Of a stretch of 23,029 nucleotides of DNA, positions 1 to 7,187 are shown in pieces. Below the pieces are notes generated by a model, which saw nothing but the letters and a program-made list of their open reading frames with translations, had not been told where the DNA came from and made no database searches. Made by a program: the position numbers and the translations under genes. This stretch comes from an uncultured Lachnospiraceae bacterium. Its GTDB lineage: Bacteria; Bacillota; Clostridia; Lachnospirales; Lachnospiraceae. The stretch lies in contig CAJTMZ010000055.1 of the NCBI GenBank assembly GCA_910577445.1, forward strand, positions 4,162-27,190, written 5' to 3'. How positions within the stretch are numbered: the first letter of the stretch is position 1; every line of letters begins with the position of its first letter.

Positions 1-94
1 GCATATACTGCATGACCAGTACCAGAATCACCGCCGGTGCCGCCATGATAAAGAGCGCTTTGTTCCGTTTCACTTCTTCCCTAAAGTTTTTCAT
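1..94 (-). CDS. LplB-type sugar ABC transporter permease, N-terminal 31 residues only
   Basis: Only the first 31 codons lie in the window; the gene continues past base 1. The visible protein begins MKNFREEVKRNKALFIMAAP and then runs into a hydrophobic segment, the usual cytoplasmic lead plus first membrane helix of LplB-type permeases in the CUT1 importer class. An AGGAGGG ribosome site sits a few bases upstream of the ATG at 94. It follows a DUF3502 binding-protein gene on the same strand, the standard partner of this permease family. It has its own promoter, with the upstream box shared by two neighbours. Family assignment rests on a short stretch and on context, so another permease subtype is possible; a second permease is expected beyond the edge. 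Confidence 0.72.
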   Translation of the reverse strand, partial: MKNFREEVKRNKALFIMAAPAVILVLVMQYM

Positions 95-147
95 ATCCCT
101 TCTCCCTCCTACTTTTATTTCTTCTTGTATTGCCAAAGGATATAAAA

Positions 148-217
148 ATTATAAGAAACTCTCTGTTCATTTTGAATATGCCAAAGCTATGAAATCAGGG
201 AAGATTTTATGTTTTTT
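148..217 (-). promoter_or_regulatory. Promoter A with shared upstream box (permease)
   Basis: On the minus strand, TTCAAA (171-176) and TATAAT (148-153) are separated by exactly 17 bp. The predicted start is about 47 nt before the permease ATG. Upstream of the -35, at 177-217, lies the box also found at 1926-1971 and 3760-3805. On the plus strand it shows TATG at 177-180, 188-191 and 208-211 and the core GAAATCAGGG at 191-200. This copy is the most diverged of the three. A weak -35 with a conserved upstream site suggests an activator-dependent promoter. Confidence 0.75.
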
Positions 218-232
218 CAACTTGCGCATTTC

Positions 233-276
233 GCCAAAAAGCCCCTCTGCATCCGTCTGCAAAGGGGCTTTTTGGC
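233..276 (-). terminator. Rho-independent terminator after the binding-protein gene
   Basis: A perfect 14-bp inverted repeat pairs GCCAAAAAGCCCCT (233-246) with AGGGGCTTTTTGGC (263-276) around a 16-nt loop. The GC-rich inner stem (AGCCCCT/AGGGGCT) is followed by a T run on either strand, so it can end transcription in both directions. It lies about 30 bp past the stop codon of the solute-binding gene and upstream of the permease promoter, dividing binding protein and permease into separate transcripts. Confidence 0.85.
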
Positions 277-306
277 AGCTTATATGCCGCGCGTTTTATT
301 TTATTT

Positions 307-1848
307 TCATTTATGGCTTGCCGTATATTCGTCGAGCTGTCTCTGGGCTTCCTCCAAAATCTTATCTATGCCTGCCGCTTTCATTTTCTCTGCATACTCG
401 GCAAGGCCGGCTTCTCCGTCTGTGTAAGCAAGCTCTAAAGGCCACCAGTACTGCTGCCATACATTGCTGCATGCTGCCAGTTCCGTCTCAAGCGAGCTTG
501 TATCAAATACAAAACCGGCATATTTCTCCGCCGCATCATTGGCCGCAATCGCTTTCTCAAATTCTCCCTTAAGAACATTGTAATTTTCAGGTGTTCCTAC
601 CCGGTCTCTGGCAAGTCCGTTGGTACGCGCCGCGCTCATTGCGCCGTCGCCATATAAATCCGGGTCCGTAATTTCAAACTGCCCATCCACCAGCCTGTAT
701 GTAGTGTCAAGGACTCCGTACATAAACGCGTCATAAAGTTCCTGCTCTGTCGTGACCAGATTCCAGAACGCCATCGCCCTTTCCGGGTTTTTGGATGTGT
801 TGGAGATAACCATGCAGTCCTGTGTGTACGGAAGATGCGCCACATTCTTTGTAAAGTTCGCATAGCTTACTCCCCAATCCGGATTCAGAATTGACTGGGT
901 GCTGTAAACATCGATATTATGCATCTGAACAGCCGCTTTTCCTCCCTGGAATCCCTGGGAATTCGTATCGGAAAGCGCGGATTTGGAAAAGAATTCTTTC
1001 TCGTTCCATCTTGCCATCATCTGCAGAAACTCCGGCGTCTTCTCGCACTGCTCATTGGTAAACAGCTTCGGGTTCTCTTCCGTAGGGTCATACCAGAGAT
1101 AACGGGTGCCTTCCGTCAACGCGTTGTATCCAAGGCTTCTCATATACACAAAATACCATGCCGGCTCCGCGGCTCCCTGGTCCAGAGGCCGCACGTCAGG
1201 GTGCTGCTCTCTGACAATGTCGCAATACTCCTCAAGGTCTTCAAAATTTTCCATCACGCCGTCCCAATCGCTTCCCTCGGCCAAATCCTTTCGATAGATA
1301 GGGCCATACGCGTTATAAGTGGCAAGCTGGGTGGGAACACAATAATAATGTCCGCCTACAGTGGCCTGCTCTTTTGCCGTTTCTGTCGCCGCGGCAAAAT
1401 TATCCGGCGCATAGGTGGGCCACAATTCGTCCAGATTCATAAATGCCCCTTTCTGGGCCAAAGAGGCAAAATTCAGCCAGGTAGCGCTGTATGCTATGTC
1501 AAACTCCTCTCCCGATGAAAAAAGCAGCGGATACTTATTGGAATATTCCGCCCATCCTATCCAGTTAATCTTAAGGGTACAGTTCAGTTTTTCCTTTAAA
1601 ATCTTATTCAGGTTCTCATCCACCACATCCTGTCCCGCCGGACGGTCGCCCACAACATACATTACCAGTTCCACTTCCTCGGAAGTGTCCAGTTCACCGT
1701 TTGTTGTCCCTTCGGCAGAAGCGCTTTGTCCGCCCGTTTTCTCCGGCGCCTTGTCTCCCCCGCCGCAGCCGGCCAGCAGACCGACCGTTAAGGCCGCCGT
1801 CATTCCTGCTGCCAACAGCTTTTTCCATGCCCGCGTTTTCTTAATCAT
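307..1848 (-). CDS. Extracellular solute-binding lipoprotein with DUF3502 C-terminus
   Basis: This is the substrate-capturing lipoprotein of a CUT1-type carbohydrate importer, anchored outside the membrane. The 513-residue protein starts MIKKTRAWKKLLAAG, has a hydrophobic signal core and a lipobox LLAGC with Cys28, then a Gly/Ser-rich linker. The body matches family-1 solute-binding proteins. The C-terminus, from about residue 440 (SSLETELAACSNVWQQY through AAGIDKILEEAQRQLDEY), has the character of DUF3502, the tail found on binding proteins paired with LplB/YtcP permeases. I chose the ATG at 1848 because AGGAGGG precedes it at proper spacing; the in-frame ATG at 1872 adds eight residues without such a site. 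Promoter B drives it and the terminator at 233-276 ends it. The ligand is not readable from sequence; the co-regulated glycosidase suggests an oligosaccharide. Confidence 0.93.
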   Translation of the reverse strand: MIKKTRAWKKLLAAGMTAALTVGLLAGCGGGDKAPEKTGGQSASAEGTTNGELDTSEEVELVMYVVGDRPAGQDVVDENLNKILKEKLNCTLKINWIGWAEYSNKYPLLFSSGEEFDIAYSATWLNFASLAQKGAFMNLDELWPTYAPDNFAAATETAKEQATVGGHYYCVPTQLATYNAYGPIYRKDLAEGSDWDGVMENFEDLEEYCDIVREQHPDVRPLDQGAAEPAWYFVYMRSLGYNALTEGTRYLWYDPTEENPKLFTNEQCEKTPEFLQMMARWNEKEFFSKSALSDTNSQGFQGGKAAVQMHNIDVYSTQSILNPDWGVSYANFTKNVAHLPYTQDCMVISNTSKNPERAMAFWNLVTTEQELYDAFMYGVLDTTYRLVDGQFEITDPDLYGDGAMSAARTNGLARDRVGTPENYNVLKGEFEKAIAANDAAEKYAGFVFDTSSLETELAACSNVWQQYWWPLELAYTDGEAGLAEYAEKMKAAGIDKILEEAQRQLDEYTASHK

Positions 1849-1902
1849 AAATTTCCCTCCTGCTAAAATCATTTTTCATTTCTGTAATCTAATGATATCT
1901 GC

Positions 1903-1971
1903 ATTATAGGTAATCTATAAATCAATTTGAATATGGTAAAACTATGAAATCAGGGAGTTTTTTATGTTTCT
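1903..1971 (-). promoter_or_regulatory. Promoter B with shared upstream box (binding protein)
   Basis: On the minus strand, TTCAAA (1926-1931), a 17-bp spacer and TATAAT (1903-1908) place the start about 48 nt before the chosen ATG. The upstream box runs to 1971. On the plus strand TATG occurs at 1932-1935, 1943-1946 and 1963-1966, with GAAATCAGGG at 1946-1955. It aligns with the copy at 3760-3805 without gaps and with only a few differences. Confidence 0.8.
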
Positions 1972-1991
1972 GCATCTTATAAGAATCCTTT

Positions 1992-3698
1992 TCAACCGTT
2001 TTCCAGCACGTCAAACAGTTTTTCACGCAGGGATAACAGGTATTCGGCGCTGTGGGGATAATTGCGGAAAGTGAACCCTCCCTTTTCTTCCCCGTAAATG
2101 ATTTTTTCCGCCTCCTGACGCCCTTTCTTTTGTTCCAGGGTATCCAGAATGCGGATATCCGCCAGCCCTTCGCTCTGCACCTCCGCCCGGATGGACGTCA
2201 ACGGCATACCGCCTTCACCGGGGTAAACAAGATACGCGTCCCCCGAGGGAAAGGCGTAATCAGCGTGCGTCATCCTGTAAGGGTCCGCAAGCCGGCGGGA
2301 AAACTGGGTATAATAAAAATTGTATCCCCAGTGCAGGAATCCTTCTATCCGGTGCAGATACATCAGCACGCCCATAATCCGGTTCCTCTGGCTGGGCATT
2401 GCATAAAAACGGTTGGGAACGTCCACTCCCTGACAGCAGCAATAATAAACCCACAGTCCCGGAACCCGCGCGTCAAGGAACGGCTGGATATGGTCGTTTG
2501 CCGGCACCGGCTGCTTCACGATTCCTTTTTGGTAAAAGGAAAAGCTGCTCAGAGCGTCAATCACAGGATACCCCTCCAGCAAATCCAGAACCTGCCTTTT
2601 TGCCGCAAGATAGCTGTCCATATGTTCTTCCGATGGCTCGTCCGAAATATGGAAATAAACGTGCTCCCTGTCGTACCCCATTTCCCCAAGCGACGTCTTA
2701 AGCGCCGGAAGAAAACTTTCCAGAAATTCACGGTACGCCGGGCTGTCCGCCGGAACATCCCACCCAAAAATCCGTTTCATCTCTCCGTCCACACAGGCCA
2801 TGATTTTAGGCGTCGCGTACGCTCCCCACTGGGTAAAAAGATGCGCGATTTCCAGATACTGTATCCCGCTTTTTTGGCAGAGCGCCGTCCACCGTTCCAG
2901 AGCCGAAAAGTCAAAGGAATACTTCCCCTCCGTTCTGGTAACGCCCACCAACTGAACCGTTGGCCGTTCCCTTCCCACCTCCGTGTCGAGAGGCGGCGTA
3001 AAGACCGGAGTCAGCAGCATATTAACGCCGTGACGGTGTCCTGCCTGCCCGATAAACCTTTCCAGTATCGCCCAGTGAGCCTCGCTTAAAGGCTCCACCC
3101 TGTAATAATCCGCCAGACAGTCCGCATAAAACCATTCCGTATGAATCAGCTTCTGTTTTTCCAGCTTCGTGCGTCCCACACGCAGCCAAAAAGACAGGCT
3201 GACGGTTTCCCGGCAGCCCTCCGCCTCCCACTGCCCGCCGCTTCCGGTAACCTGCGACAGCCCGGGACTTGCTTCGACTGTCACCTCATAGTTTCCCGGC
3301 ACTGTGTCTTCCGTCACCGGAAAAGAAATCCACACGCTGCGGTACTGCCGGGGAACGGGGCGGATGCGCCCGTCCTCAAGGGGCGTAAGCAAATCCGGAA
3401 AAAGACCGGGTTCGTGGGTCAGATAGTTTTCATCCTCCGCCGCGTTTTCCCAACAGGGAAAATCCGAGGGCAGCAATTCCACAAGATACAGTTCGGCCGG
3501 TACCGGCGCGCCCTTTACGGAAACGGTATAGCTCTGCAAAAGACTCCCGTCCTGATAATCCGACGCCCTGAAAACAAGCTGCACTGCCGCCCGCATCCCG
3601 CCCCACACCGACAGAGTTGTTCCGTCTAAGGCTCTGGGCTTTCTGCATGGAAATACTTTTTCCAGAGAGGACGCCAGGAAAAATTCTGTTTTACTCAT
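1992..3698 (-). CDS. GH123/DUF4091-type glycoside hydrolase, cytoplasmic
   Basis: This is a probable exo-acting glycosidase of the DUF4091/GH123 fold family, whose characterised members are beta-N-acetylgalactosaminidases using a neighbouring Asp-Glu pair and the substrate's own acetamido group. The 568-residue protein has a beta-rich N-terminal half and a barrel-like C-terminal half. The motif YFHISDEPSEEH carries D353-E354, the expected catalytic dyad, followed by aromatic-rich segments (LWVYYCCCQG, FLHWGYNFYY) typical of the substrate pocket. There is no signal peptide, so it should act in the cytoplasm on imported sugar. I chose the ATG at 3698 because AGGAGGAG lies 6 nt upstream; the ATG at 3719 adds seven residues. 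Its promoter carries the same box as the importer genes. GalNAc specificity is inferred; many DUF4091 proteins are uncharacterised. Confidence 0.83.
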   Translation of the reverse strand: MSKTEFFLASSLEKVFPCRKPRALDGTTLSVWGGMRAAVQLVFRASDYQDGSLLQSYTVSVKGAPVPAELYLVELLPSDFPCWENAAEDENYLTHEPGLFPDLLTPLEDGRIRPVPRQYRSVWISFPVTEDTVPGNYEVTVEASPGLSQVTGSGGQWEAEGCRETVSLSFWLRVGRTKLEKQKLIHTEWFYADCLADYYRVEPLSEAHWAILERFIGQAGHRHGVNMLLTPVFTPPLDTEVGRERPTVQLVGVTRTEGKYSFDFSALERWTALCQKSGIQYLEIAHLFTQWGAYATPKIMACVDGEMKRIFGWDVPADSPAYREFLESFLPALKTSLGEMGYDREHVYFHISDEPSEEHMDSYLAAKRQVLDLLEGYPVIDALSSFSFYQKGIVKQPVPANDHIQPFLDARVPGLWVYYCCCQGVDVPNRFYAMPSQRNRIMGVLMYLHRIEGFLHWGYNFYYTQFSRRLADPYRMTHADYAFPSGDAYLVYPGEGGMPLTSIRAEVQSEGLADIRILDTLEQKKGRQEAEKIIYGEEKGGFTFRNYPHSAEYLLSLREKLFDVLENG

Positions 3699-3736
3699 TT
3701 TAATCTCCTCCTGATACATTTGTAATATATGTTTAA

Positions 3737-3805
3737 GTTATAAGAAATCCCGGATTTAATTTAAATATGGTAAAATTATGAAATCAGGGAGTTTTTTATG
3801 TTTCT
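3737..3805 (-). promoter_or_regulatory. Promoter C with shared upstream box (glycosidase)
   Basis: On the minus strand, TTTAAA (3760-3765), a 17-bp spacer and TATAAC (3737-3742) put the start about 32 nt before the glycosidase ATG at 3698. The upstream box at 3766-3805 has TATG on the plus strand at 3766-3769, 3777-3780 and 3797-3800, with GAAATCAGGG at 3780-3789. Its distal end overlaps the stop codon of the sensor kinase gene. Confidence 0.8.
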
Positions 3806-5612
3806 ACAGAGCTTTCCTTTCCGCCTCCTCCATTGTCATTGCCGGAAGCAGAATAAACGCGGTCGTTCCTTCTCCCAAAACGCTCTCATAGCGAACACCG
3901 TACTTCTCACCGAAGCACAACTTAATCCGGAAATTGATGTTTTTAACTCCATATCCGCCCTTTATCTCATTGATATTAAGCGCCGTCGCCATTTCCATCT
4001 GCTCCTGTGTCATGCCGGGGCCGTCATCTCTGACCGTAAACAGAATATCCCCGTCCCGCCTCTGCGCTCTGATTACGACAGAGCACTGCTTAATTTCCGC
4101 CCTCTTTCCAATTCCGTGCACAATCGCGTTCTCCACAAAGGGCTGCAGTATAATGTTCAGACAGGCCAGCTCCTTTAATTCTTCCGGTACTTCTGTCTTA
4201 AGATGTACCGCGTCATCGTAATGGAATTTCTGGATATTGACATATACCTGAACATGCTCCACTTCTTCTCCGATACTGATTAAATTCTGTCCGTGATTCA
4301 GACTCAGCCTGTAAAATCTCGCCAGATTCCAGGCAATCTTCTCAATATCCTCCGCCCCGTAATCCATAGCAATCCAGTTAACCAAATCCAGTGTATTGTA
4401 CAAAAAGTGCGGATTAATCTGCTGCTGCAGCGCGCGGATTTCCGCCGCCCTCACATCCTTGCCAAGCTGAAACTGCTCTTTCAGCAGTCTGCGCACCTCA
4501 TCCACCATAAAATTGAAATTGCGGTATATTTCCTCTACCTCATCCCCCTGCCGGGCGGCCGGCAGTTGTACATTCAGATTACCCTCCTGCAGACGTTTCA
4601 TTTCCAGGCTCAGCTTCTTTAGCCTTCCCACATAATAATCGGAAAGGAAATAAGATAATATCATAATCATAATTCCCATGATGCCTGCGGATATAACCAC
4701 ATTCAGCACCAGACCGCGAAACTGCCCGTCATATTCTCTCACGGGAATCAGAGACACCATCTGCCAGCCGCTTCCTGCAATATTCTTTCTGTCCGCAAAA
4801 TAGTCCGTTCCGCCTATCTTCACATTTTCCCAGGACGTTTCTTTCCCTGTCCGGGGAAAATCATCTTCCCGCTCTAACATGAGATACAATGTTTCATTGG
4901 AGGATACCACACCCTTTCCTTCCGCGTCCACCAGATATACCAGTCCCCTGGATGTAATGTTGGCATTTTCCATCACCTGGGCAATGCGATTTATATCAAT
5001 GCTGACACTGCATACGCCCAATGCCCTCTGGTCGACATGGCTTAAAATCCTGTGATACAGCGTCAGCATCCGGGAAGTTTTCTGGCTTCCTATATCTTTC
5101 CGCTCGTCGCTAAGAGCAAGATAATCTCTGCCTGCCGAAAAAGCTTCCTCCATCCGCGCGTAATCATCTCTCACTTCCAGTCTGCTATATGGAAAAAAAT
5201 AATAATTATTGTTCACATAAGAAATATCGTAAGGAATATACAGACCAAACCGGTAAAATGAATTGGAGAACTCAATAGAATGAAAGATACTGTTAAGCAC
5301 ATAGTACTCTATATAGGAAGCCATGTCTTCCCCGTGTCCCTCAAAAGACCGCTCCGCGGATAAGATACCGTAAATCTCTCCGTTTTTTTCCACCAACTGC
5401 GTCAGATATTCCATATTCTGAACATAACTTTCCAGAAAAGAAACCGCCTGATTAATTGACTGCCCCATGGAATAATCAAGCTGGCTCTTAAACTTCTCCT
5501 GCAGTACAGGATACGTAAACGCCGCCACTATAATCTGTATAAGCAGCAGCGGCACGGAAAAATAAAGCATCATCCTTTTTTGTATTGACATCCTGTCTAT
5601 CATCGCTTTCAT
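3804..5612 (-). CDS. YesM-type sensor histidine kinase
   Basis: This is a membrane sensor kinase that should phosphorylate the adjacent response regulator. The 602-residue protein has a first membrane helix at about residues 14-36, an extracytoplasmic sensing region of roughly 260 residues, a second helix at 301-324 and a HAMP linker to about 380. The His_kinase domain has the phospho-acceptor motif QQQINPHFLYNTL with H402. The ATPase domain has QPFVENAIVHG (N495), DDGPG (529-533) and GGYGVKN. This layout is that of YesM kinases, which commonly control sugar importers. The start ATG overlaps the regulator's stop as ATGA, implying translational coupling; ATG codons at residues 4 and 8 are alternatives. 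No terminator follows, so transcripts may read into the glycosidase gene. The ligand is unknown. Confidence 0.95.
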   Translation of the reverse strand: MKAMIDRMSIQKRMMLYFSVPLLLIQIIVAAFTYPVLQEKFKSQLDYSMGQSINQAVSFLESYVQNMEYLTQLVEKNGEIYGILSAERSFEGHGEDMASYIEYYVLNSIFHSIEFSNSFYRFGLYIPYDISYVNNNYYFFPYSRLEVRDDYARMEEAFSAGRDYLALSDERKDIGSQKTSRMLTLYHRILSHVDQRALGVCSVSIDINRIAQVMENANITSRGLVYLVDAEGKGVVSSNETLYLMLEREDDFPRTGKETSWENVKIGGTDYFADRKNIAGSGWQMVSLIPVREYDGQFRGLVLNVVISAGIMGIMIMILSYFLSDYYVGRLKKLSLEMKRLQEGNLNVQLPAARQGDEVEEIYRNFNFMVDEVRRLLKEQFQLGKDVRAAEIRALQQQINPHFLYNTLDLVNWIAMDYGAEDIEKIAWNLARFYRLSLNHGQNLISIGEEVEHVQVYVNIQKFHYDDAVHLKTEVPEELKELACLNIILQPFVENAIVHGIGKRAEIKQCSVVIRAQRRDGDILFTVRDDGPGMTQEQMEMATALNINEIKGGYGVKNINFRIKLCFGEKYGVRYESVLGEGTTAFILLPAMTMEEAERKAL

Positions 5613-7096
5613 CTGACCGATAAACTCTCCTTATAATCAGACGGTGTCATCCCCGTTTTCTTTTTGAAAATTTTAGCGAAATAATTGGAATCTTCATATC
5701 CCACCATTGCGGCCACCTGATAAAATTTCAGCTTCGGCTCCCGCATCAGCCTCTTTGCGTTCTCGATTCTTACATCCACCAGATACTGTCCTATCGTTAT
5801 CCCCGTACTTTTCTTAAACACATTGCTCAGGTAGGTAGGCGTGAGATACACATAGTCCGCCATCGTCTTAATGGATAAGGAAGAATCCTCATAATTTTCC
5901 CAGATATAATCCATGACCTTCCTGACCACATAGTTACTCTTCTGTGCCTCACCGCCCTCGAAGAGCGCCAAAAGACGGCTCTGCAGATACTGGTTCATCT
6001 CCGCAAAAGTTTCCGCACCCTCAAAAAAGGCTGCATCCGCATCATCCTCCACCCCTGCCTTATCGGCAAGGCGCATTGCCCGCTCCGCCTTTCTGATAAC
6101 CAGATTCAGGGAATAATAAGCATAACGAACCTCCCCGTCCAGAAAAACCTGTTTTCTTTCCAGCTCCTGCGCGAAACCAACCAGCAGAGCCGCCGAGCTT
6201 TCCTCCTTTTTTCCCGACACGGCCTCCGCGAAACGGTCTGCCATAGACCTGTCCGGCTCAAATTTGTGGTGCCCCTGCAGCTCCTCCGAAAATGCCACAT
6301 GATTCCACCCCATATAAGCAAGGGACTTCTTCACCTGCTGAGCCGTCTGCCAGGAATCTGTAATCTGCTCCGTTCCCGTCACCTGCTTTCCCATGGCAAG
6401 AAACCAGTGCAGTTCCTCCCCAAGAATCCCCTCCATGAGCTGTATGTACGCCTCTTTGGCGGACTGTTTCGTCAAAATCTCCTCCCCGCCCAGAAGAAAT
6501 GATATCTCCTCCGGCGCAGTGATTTCAATCAACATGCTCATCCCGTGCTTCTGCAGCCAGTCATCCGCACCGTCTTTCACTTTCTGTTTGATTTCCGCCA
6601 GCCCTTTCCGATATCCGAGATGCAGGATTCCCACCCGGAATATATTTTTCCCGCCCACCTCAATGGGAAAAGAAGCGGAATCAATAAACAGCGTATTAAG
6701 CCGTGCCTCCTTATGCTCTTTTGTTTTCCGATACCGGCTCACCGCTTCCTGTATCGCCTCGGAAATATCCTTCCTGTTTATAGGCTTCTCCACATACCGC
6801 ACCGCATGCAGGTCAATCGCCGCTTTCAGATATTCCTTATCCGCATAGCCGGTCACAAAAATAATCTCAATCTCCGGAAAAAGCCGCCGCAGCTTCCTGC
6901 ACAGCACAATACCGTTTTCACCGGGCATGGAAATATCGGACACCACAATATCCGGCACATAACTCTCACAGACAGACAGCGCCTCCTGCGCGTTAGCCGC
7001 CGTCTGAATTTCACCGATGTCAAGTCCCTGCCAGTCTATATGCTTTACCAGCCCGTTACGAATGATAGTCTCATCCTCTACAATCAAAATTTTCAA
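5609..7096 (-). CDS. YesN-type response regulator with AraC DNA-binding domain, TTG start
   Basis: This is the transcription factor partner of the kinase gene it overlaps. The 495-residue protein has an N-terminal receiver domain with acidic residues E7-D8, phospho-acceptor D54 in VVSDISMPGENG, T82 and K104. A central linker of about 250 residues follows. The C-terminal AraC-type DNA-binding domain spans about 390-490, with two helix-turn-helix units (LSIKTMADYVYLTPTYLSNV and YQVAAMVGYEDSNYFAKIFK). The start codon is TTG at 7094-7096: the protein aligns to the canonical MKILIVEDE beginning, GAGG lies 8 nt upstream, and a stop lies a few codons further upstream in frame with no ATG between. 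The shared box upstream of the glycosidase, binding-protein and permease genes is its most likely target. No such box precedes this gene. Confidence 0.95.
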   Translation of the reverse strand: MKILIVEDETIIRNGLVKHIDWQGLDIGEIQTAANAQEALSVCESYVPDIVVSDISMPGENGIVLCRKLRRLFPEIEIIFVTGYADKEYLKAAIDLHAVRYVEKPINRKDISEAIQEAVSRYRKTKEHKEARLNTLFIDSASFPIEVGGKNIFRVGILHLGYRKGLAEIKQKVKDGADDWLQKHGMSMLIEITAPEEISFLLGGEEILTKQSAKEAYIQLMEGILGEELHWFLAMGKQVTGTEQITDSWQTAQQVKKSLAYMGWNHVAFSEELQGHHKFEPDRSMADRFAEAVSGKKEESSAALLVGFAQELERKQVFLDGEVRYAYYSLNLVIRKAERAMRLADKAGVEDDADAAFFEGAETFAEMNQYLQSRLLALFEGGEAQKSNYVVRKVMDYIWENYEDSSLSIKTMADYVYLTPTYLSNVFKKSTGITIGQYLVDVRIENAKRLMREPKLKFYQVAAMVGYEDSNYFAKIFKKKTGMTPSDYKESLSVR

Positions 7097-7187
7097 TTCT
7101 TCTACCTCATCCTCTATAAAACATCAGTGCTTTTCCGGCCTCAGACAAAAAGCTTCCCCCCTCTGCCGGCTCTTTACGGCTCTCACT

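Noticed and set aside
2052..3089. 345-codon open frame on plus opposite the glycosidase gene
   Set aside because: Basic, low-quality translation antisense to a gene with family motifs and a strong ribosome site; treated as a shadow.
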